From Sphingomonas phyllosphaerae 5.2 (GTDB taxonomy: Bacteria; Pseudomonadota; Alphaproteobacteria; Sphingomonadales; Sphingomonadaceae): a stretch of 64,000 nt of DNA. The notes below the pieces were generated by a model. That model worked only from the letters and a program-made list of their open reading frames with translations, made no database searches and was not told the origin of the DNA. The DNA lies in contig NZ_ATTI01000001.1 of NCBI RefSeq assembly GCF_000419605.1, positions 2,142,501-2,206,500 on the forward strand, written 5' to 3'. The translations under genes and the position numbers were made by a program. Position 1 is the stretch's first letter. Each line of letters begins with the position of its first letter. Shown one piece after another: positions 59,745 through 64,000 of this stretch.

Positions 59745-60767
59745 ATGGAAACGTCCGGCCTCACGCTGGCGCAGCTTGGCTGGAAGCCCTTCTTCGGCGA
59801 GCAGGTCTCCGCCGGGGAAGAGCTTTGCTGCCGGCCGGTGCGCGTCATGTCGGTCCATCGCGGGCGGGTGACGGTGGCGGGGGAGAGTTTCGGCGACTCG
59901 ATCGCGTCGAACCTGCCGGGCGAACGGGAAGCCGAGGATCGCTGCACCGTCGGCGACTGGTTGTTGATCGATCGCGCCAGCGACGCCGTCGTGCGAATCC
60001 TCGAGCGGACAAGTCTGTTCAAGCGCCCCTCCCCGGGCGACGACCGCCGCATCCAGCTGATCGCCGCGAACATCGACACGTTGTTCGTCGTCACGTCGTG
60101 TGATCAGGACTTCAACGTCGCCCGTCTGGAGCGCTATCTGGTTCTCGCGCGCGAGGTCGGCGTCCGGCCGGTGATGGTACTGACGAAGGTCGACCAGACG
60201 CCGACACCCGAGCGCTTCGCCGACGAGGCGCGCGCGCTTCAGGCGGGGCTGCAGATCCACCTGGTCAACGGGCGCGATCCGGCGAGTGCCGCTCACCTCG
60301 CAAGCTATTGCGGCGCCGGCGAAACGGTCGCGCTGGTGGGATCGTCCGGGGTGGGCAAGTCCACGCTGGTCAACACGCTCATCGGTTCGGACGACATCGC
60401 GACACAGGCGGTGCGCGAGGACGACGGCAAGGGCCGGCACACGACGACCGTTCGCGAAATGCATCGCCTCTCCGGGGGCGGCTGGCTGGTCGACACGCCG
60501 GGCATTCGCGAGCTTCAGATGTCGGAGGTGACATCGGGGGTGACCGAGGTGTTCGACGACGTTACCGACGTCGCGCTCGAATGCCGCTTCGCGAATTGCG
60601 CGCATGCCGACGAACCCGGCTGCGCGATCCGCGCCGCGGTGGAAGAAGGTACACTCGATCCCGCTCGCGTCATACGGTGGCGCAAGCTTGCCGAAGAAGA
60701 TGCCGCGAACAGCGGCAGCGCGGCGAACCGTCGTTCGCGCCCCGGCAGGACCGGGAACAGGAGATGA
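59745..60767 (+). CDS. rsgA: Small ribosomal subunit biogenesis GTPase RsgA
   Basis: Circularly permuted GTPase that checks 30S maturation. The 340-aa protein has an OB fold (about residues 40-100), G4 motif LTKVDQ, P-loop GSSGVGKST, G2 GRHTTT, G3 DTPGI, and the C-terminal zinc site with CRFANCAHADEPGC. The order G4-G1-G2-G3 proves permutation. I use ATG at 59745; ATG at 59709 overlaps the small upstream gene. Confidence 0.95.
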   Translation: METSGLTLAQLGWKPFFGEQVSAGEELCCRPVRVMSVHRGRVTVAGESFGDSIASNLPGEREAEDRCTVGDWLLIDRASDAVVRILERTSLFKRPSPGDDRRIQLIAANIDTLFVVTSCDQDFNVARLERYLVLAREVGVRPVMVLTKVDQTPTPERFADEARALQAGLQIHLVNGRDPASAAHLASYCGAGETVALVGSSGVGKSTLVNTLIGSDDIATQAVREDDGKGRHTTTVREMHRLSGGGWLVDTPGIRELQMSEVTSGVTEVFDDVTDVALECRFANCAHADEPGCAIRAAVEEGTLDPARVIRWRKLAEEDAANSGSAANRRSRPGRTGNRR

Positions 60768-60770
60768 CGA

Positions 60771-60926
60771 TTGGCTGATCTATACCTGCGGGCGCTCGAG
60801 TCCGAGCGCAAGCGATTGTGGGCCGAGTGCCGTCTGAAGGGGCTTGCCAAGGGAACGCCGCAGCGGCTCCGGATCGAGGAACTCGATCGGCTGATGGCCG
60901 AGCACCGCGCCAAGTCAGCCGGCTAG
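60771..60926 (+). CDS. 51-aa hypothetical protein coupled to rsgA
   Basis: TTG at 60771, with AGGAG 7 nt upstream and 3 bp after the rsgA stop, reads LADLYLRALESERKRLWAECRL then KGLAKGTPQRLRIEELDRLMAEHRAKSAG. Its amphipathic helices with alternating Glu/Arg and Leu look coding. No similarity is known to me. An alternative frame from ATG at 60764 is short and not supported. Confidence 0.55.
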   Translation: MADLYLRALESERKRLWAECRLKGLAKGTPQRLRIEELDRLMAEHRAKSAG

Positions 60927-61019
60927 CGCGTCCCACCGCTCGCCCCACGCGGTGCCTGCCCCGTACGCGCCGCATCCTCTACCGGGTGCCTTGGCGGAAT
61001 TGCCATGCTAGGGCGCCAT

Positions 61020-61340
61020 ATGGCGAAATCCCAAACCAGTGCCGGCACCGTCGATGTCGATAGCGTGACGTATGAGTGGCATCTCCAGCGCGAACCGCAT
61101 CTGTCGGATGACGAAGGGTGGCGGGGGATGACGATTTCGGTCCTCCGGCAGGATGCCAAACGCGCAGCCTTGGTGGAATTCCCCCCACCCAAGCGACTGT
61201 TGAAGGGGCTGCCGCGCGGTCGCCTCCAACTTGACGATGCGACCATTTCGCGGTGCGTGCGCGCTGCGTTATCGGCCGGTTGGGAGCCGATGTCGCGCGG
61301 CAAGCCAGTGGTGGTCATGGTCGACGCCGAGGGCAATTGA
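61020..61340 (+). CDS. Conserved-looking hypothetical protein
   Basis: A 106-aa protein without TM segments. It starts AKSQTSAGTVDVDSVTYEWHLQREP, continues WRGMTISVLRQDAKRAALVEFPPPKRLLKGLPRGRLQ, and ends with a helix ATISRCVRAALSAGWEPMSRGKPVVVMVD. A beta-rich core plus one helix suggests a small folded domain. Function unknown. It lies downstream of the rsgA cluster with its own spacer. Confidence 0.7.
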   Translation: MAKSQTSAGTVDVDSVTYEWHLQREPHLSDDEGWRGMTISVLRQDAKRAALVEFPPPKRLLKGLPRGRLQLDDATISRCVRAALSAGWEPMSRGKPVVVMVDAEGN

Positions 61341-61458
61341 GCGCCGCGTCGCGGAGGTCGCGACCAAGCGGGGTGGCGGCATGAATTCGCCATCGTTGAT
61401 CGCCGGTCGTTTCCAGGTGCGTCTCGCAAGGCGCCGATCACCTGACGATCCTCGATCG

Positions 61459-62400
61459 TCACGGCGACGGGGGCTGATCCCGCCAGATCCAGCGAAGCAC
61501 GTTCGGCAACAGGGCGCCGCCGTCCGCGTCGGCGTGTGTGCCCTCCGTCCACGCGTGATCGACGTCGTAACGCGGTCCGGCGTTCTGCGTGGCGTCGGCG
61601 TGCGCGTTCGCCCATTCGAACGCCTTGCGCATCTGTTGGTTGGCGAGAAACCAGTTGCCATGTTCGTTGTCGAGGTCGTTGCGGCCGTCCTGAAGAAACA
61701 CCCGCAGCGGCCTGATCGCGGACTTGCGGATCAGCCCCGGGTAGACGTCACCGCCATAGGCCAGCGGCATACCCTCGCGGTCCAGGCTGAGCCCGATCGA
61801 CGTGTAGCTACCGATGAAGCTGATGACGTTCCCGAACGCGTCCGGATGCCGCCACGCAATCGTCCATGCGGCGATCGCTCCGCTGGACGTGCCGCCGATC
61901 GCGCGGCGGCGCGGGTCAGTTGCGAAGGGCCATTGCCGGGCCACTGCGGGCAGCAGTTCCTGCAGCGTCATGCGCGCATAATCGTCTGTCAGCGCGTCAT
62001 ATTCCTCGGCGCGATGGTCGGGATTGTTCATGCCGAGGTCGTCGGGATAGTGGGCTGCTCGATGACCGGGCGTGACGAACACGCCAAGCGTCGCCGGGAT
62101 GGCGCGCTGCTTGATAAGGTCGTCGAGCACCGCAGGTATGCGCAACGAGCCGCCCGGGTTCGTCGCGCGCTGACCATCCTGGAACAGCAGGAGGTTGGGC
62201 GGTCGGCCCGGATCATAGTTCGCGGGGACGTACACCCAATAACGCCGCACGGTGCCGGGATAGACGCGCGAGTGCAGCTCGAACGGCCCCTTCAGGCTCG
62301 ACGATGCGGCGGTGGCGGGCACCGGGGTTGGTCCGGCAACCGTGCCGGCGGTACCGGGCGCTGTGATGGCCAGCGCTGCTGCGACGAAGCTTGCCCACAT
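61459..62400 (-). CDS. Secreted alpha/beta-hydrolase esterase (enterochelin esterase-like)
   Basis: A 313-aa exported esterase (signal peptide about residues 1-20). The core has YWVYVPANYDPGRPPNLLLFQDG, nucleophile motif GGTSSGAIAAW (Ser in GxSxG), and DGRNDLDNEHGNW with a C-terminal His (EGTHADADGG). It is the Esterase_D/Fes-like fold. The substrate is unknown; periplasmic siderophore or polysaccharide ester hydrolysis are options. It is divergent from the cupin gene. Confidence 0.86.
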   Translation of the reverse strand: MWASFVAAALAITAPGTAGTVAGPTPVPATAASSSLKGPFELHSRVYPGTVRRYWVYVPANYDPGRPPNLLLFQDGQRATNPGGSLRIPAVLDDLIKQRAIPATLGVFVTPGHRAAHYPDDLGMNNPDHRAEEYDALTDDYARMTLQELLPAVARQWPFATDPRRRAIGGTSSGAIAAWTIAWRHPDAFGNVISFIGSYTSIGLSLDREGMPLAYGGDVYPGLIRKSAIRPLRVFLQDGRNDLDNEHGNWFLANQQMRKAFEWANAHADATQNAGPRYDVDHAWTEGTHADADGGALLPNVLRWIWRDQPPSP

Positions 62401-62548
62401 GTCCTGCTCTCCTGCGGTTGCGGAACCCTATCACGTCGACAGCGCCGCGGAAGCGGCAGGGTGTCGAGAATGCATTGATTCCAATCGTTTCTATTGCCGC
62501 CGTCTTCGGGCGATGCGACAACTGCCGCCCTAACCAGACAGGCTCAGG

Positions 62549-63079
62549 ATGCGGATGACCGTCGGAAAAACAGCGATCGCTTTGACAGGCTTGCTCGTTG
62601 CCGGAGCAGGGTTGGCAACCAGTGCGGTGGCGCAATCGGGAGCGAACGCCCCCGCACCATCCGCTCCGCCGAGCGACAGCGACTTCGCGAGCGGGAAGGA
62701 AGTTCGGGCGCAGATTGCTGCGATGGCCGCAGAGATGAAGCCTGAACAAGGTTTTGCGTGGCGCCCGCTGGTACGCGACGGATCGCGCGTCGCAGCCGTC
62801 GAGATATGGAAGAGGCCGGGGCGCCCGGCCGTCCATCCGACCGAAGCCGAATATGCCGTCGTACTGGAGGGTACCGGCACGCTGGTGTCCGGCGGCACCC
62901 TGGTCGCGCCGGTCACGCGCCGCGAGGGTCTGGTCGAGGGCGAGCGGATCGAAGGGGGCAAGACGCGACCGCTTGGCCCCGGCGATGTGCTCCTCCTCCC
63001 CGCGGGTGTCCCACACTGGTTCGGCATCACGGCGGAGCGTCTGGTCCTGCTCGGTACCAAGCTGCCGGTCGCTCGGTAG
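62549..63079 (+). CDS. Secreted cupin-domain protein
   Basis: A 176-aa exported protein (signal peptide about residues 1-28, cut after VAQ). A cupin barrel covers about 70-170 with HPTEAEYAVVLEGTGTLVSGG and LGPGDVLLLPAGVPHWFGI, giving the metal-binding His/Glu set. It may bind a metal or small molecule in the periplasm. No neighbour defines its role. Confidence 0.84.
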   Translation: MRMTVGKTAIALTGLLVAGAGLATSAVAQSGANAPAPSAPPSDSDFASGKEVRAQIAAMAAEMKPEQGFAWRPLVRDGSRVAAVEIWKRPGRPAVHPTEAEYAVVLEGTGTLVSGGTLVAPVTRREGLVEGERIEGGKTRPLGPGDVLLLPAGVPHWFGITAERLVLLGTKLPVAR

Positions 63080-63128
63080 CGCGATGCGTGCGGCTGACGG
63101 CGCAGCGCGTCCGTCAGCCATCCTGCCG

Positions 63129-64000
63129 TCAGAGCGTGATCCCATACAGGCTGTGGTGGCCAAGGATGTAGAGCGTCTTCCCATCGACGCCGCCCAGCAG
63201 CAATTGCAACGGCCGTTCCGGCACGTCGATGCGCCGCGTCAGCGACCCGTCGGGCGCATAGACGAACACCTGCCCGTTCGCGACATACAGGTTGCCGGCC
63301 GCATCGCGTGCGACGCTTTCGCCGCCGCGTGGCGCCGCCACCTTCAGGTCGGTCACCTGACCGCCAGCGCCGACGAGCCCGCTATAGGTAAGGTTTTCCG
63401 ACGCATTGGTCAGCGTCACGCGCGCCCCCGGTGCCGCGCCGACGAGCCCGTAAGCGTCGAGCGTGTCCGACCAGCGCCAGCCGAGATGATCGTCCGGCCC
63501 CTGGTTCCAGACCCGGAATGCCGGCAGCGCCAACGAGCCATCCGGCGAGACATATTCCTGCGGCTTGGCTTCGCCCAGTTTCGACGTGAAGAAAGCGGCG
63601 ATCGGCGGATATTCGAGCGTCGCAGGGTCGATCCGGTCGGCGAACTCGCCATTGGCCCAAACGTTGACGGGCAGCAGCGTCAGCGCCTTGCTGCGCTCGC
63701 GCACCGCCGTGCGCGCGATCACGCGGACGTCAGCGGGCCTGCCGGGGTCGATGCTATAGACGCTGCCGTCGCGTCCCGCCGACGATTGCACCAGCAGCCG
63801 CCCGGAGCGATCCACCGCCAGATTCACCGGGTCGAGTGGCGCATCGGAGACGGTGGTCAGCCCGTCGGCGGGCGTAAAGCCGTGAATGCGCTGGAAGAAG
63901 CGATCGATAAAGTACAGCTTGCCCTTCGCGTCCACCGCCCCGCCGGCGATTGAATAGAAGCCGTCTGCCAGCTTCGTCACACCGGCCGTGACCGGGATCG
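63129..64000 (-). CDS. Beta-propeller (SMP-30/gluconolactonase-like) protein, 5' end outside window
   Basis: The frame is open to the window edge, so the N-terminus (probably with a signal peptide) is missing. About 290 residues are seen, with repeated blade motifs: GGAVDAKGKLYFIDRFFQRIHGFTP, LAVDRSGRLLVQSS, SVARDAAGNLYVANGQVFVYAPDG. These six-bladed calcium-dependent propellers hydrolyse lactones or similar; catalysis is uncertain here. An internal GTG at 63980 is not the likely start because coding similarity continues beyond it. Confidence 0.8.
   Translation of the reverse strand, partial: IPVTAGVTKLADGFYSIAGGAVDAKGKLYFIDRFFQRIHGFTPADGLTTVSDAPLDPVNLAVDRSGRLLVQSSAGRDGSVYSIDPGRPADVRVIARTAVRERSKALTLLPVNVWANGEFADRIDPATLEYPPIAAFFTSKLGEAKPQEYVSPDGSLALPAFRVWNQGPDDHLGWRWSDTLDAYGLVGAAPGARVTLTNASENLTYSGLVGAGGQVTDLKVAAPRGGESVARDAAGNLYVANGQVFVYAPDGSLTRRIDVPERPLQLLLGGVDGKTLYILGHHSLYGITL

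Overview
The window looks like the chromosome of a sphingomonad (Alphaproteobacteria, Sphingomonadales). It has very high GC and many ATGA-type gene overlaps. It carries the alphaproteobacterial block pckA - chvI - chvG - hprK - rapZ - EIIA - HPr, a CckA hybrid kinase, and several small secreted proteins of sphingomonad type. The genus is inferred from gene content; no 16S gene is present.

Layout. 1-38.3 kb is core chromosome: the surA-pdxA-rsmA end; rsmB; guaB; pckA facing the ChvI/ChvG two-component system and a regulatory PTS (HprK, RapZ, EIIA, HPr); an rRNA methylase; rmuC; recR-def facing fmt-truA; an RNA m5U methylase with the NAD(P)H-hydrate repair enzyme; ilvD; a response regulator, cckA and an M13 peptidase; dapA-smpB; a lytic transglycosylase with greB; a NYN/LOTUS protein; two M28 peptidases; the ABC-F factor EttA; and a tandem pair of small lipoproteins.

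38,404-54,395 is a roughly 16-kb integrative element inserted in the 3' end of tRNA-Pro(TGG), bounded by an 18-bp perfect duplication of the tRNA end. It encodes a tyrosine integrase, an unrecognised 312-aa protein with a WhiB-like cysteine pattern, large terminase, portal, a small scaffold-like protein, major capsid protein, head-completion proteins, an F-like (MuF) head protein, two small phage proteins, a FRG-domain protein, a serine resolvase and a single-chain restriction-modification enzyme. No tail, lysis, protease or canonical replication gene is visible, and every head gene reads as intact. This resembles a capsid-forming phage satellite carrying defence cargo more than a decaying prophage, and it is the main discovery candidate. 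Its non-coding parts are unusual: paired integrase arm-type repeats with identical spacing at both ends, a run of perfect hairpins beside an 18-codon ORF upstream of terminase, five copies of a 10-bp motif around the 312-aa gene, and a potential pseudoknot just after the capsid gene.

54.4-64 kb returns to chromosome: a thioredoxin-reductase-like flavoprotein facing an Rrf2 regulator; a LysR regulator facing a carboxymuconolactone-decarboxylase / aldo-keto reductase / SDR operon; rsgA flanked by two tiny genes (one apparently starting at ATC); a secreted esterase; a secreted cupin; and a beta-propeller protein cut by the window edge.
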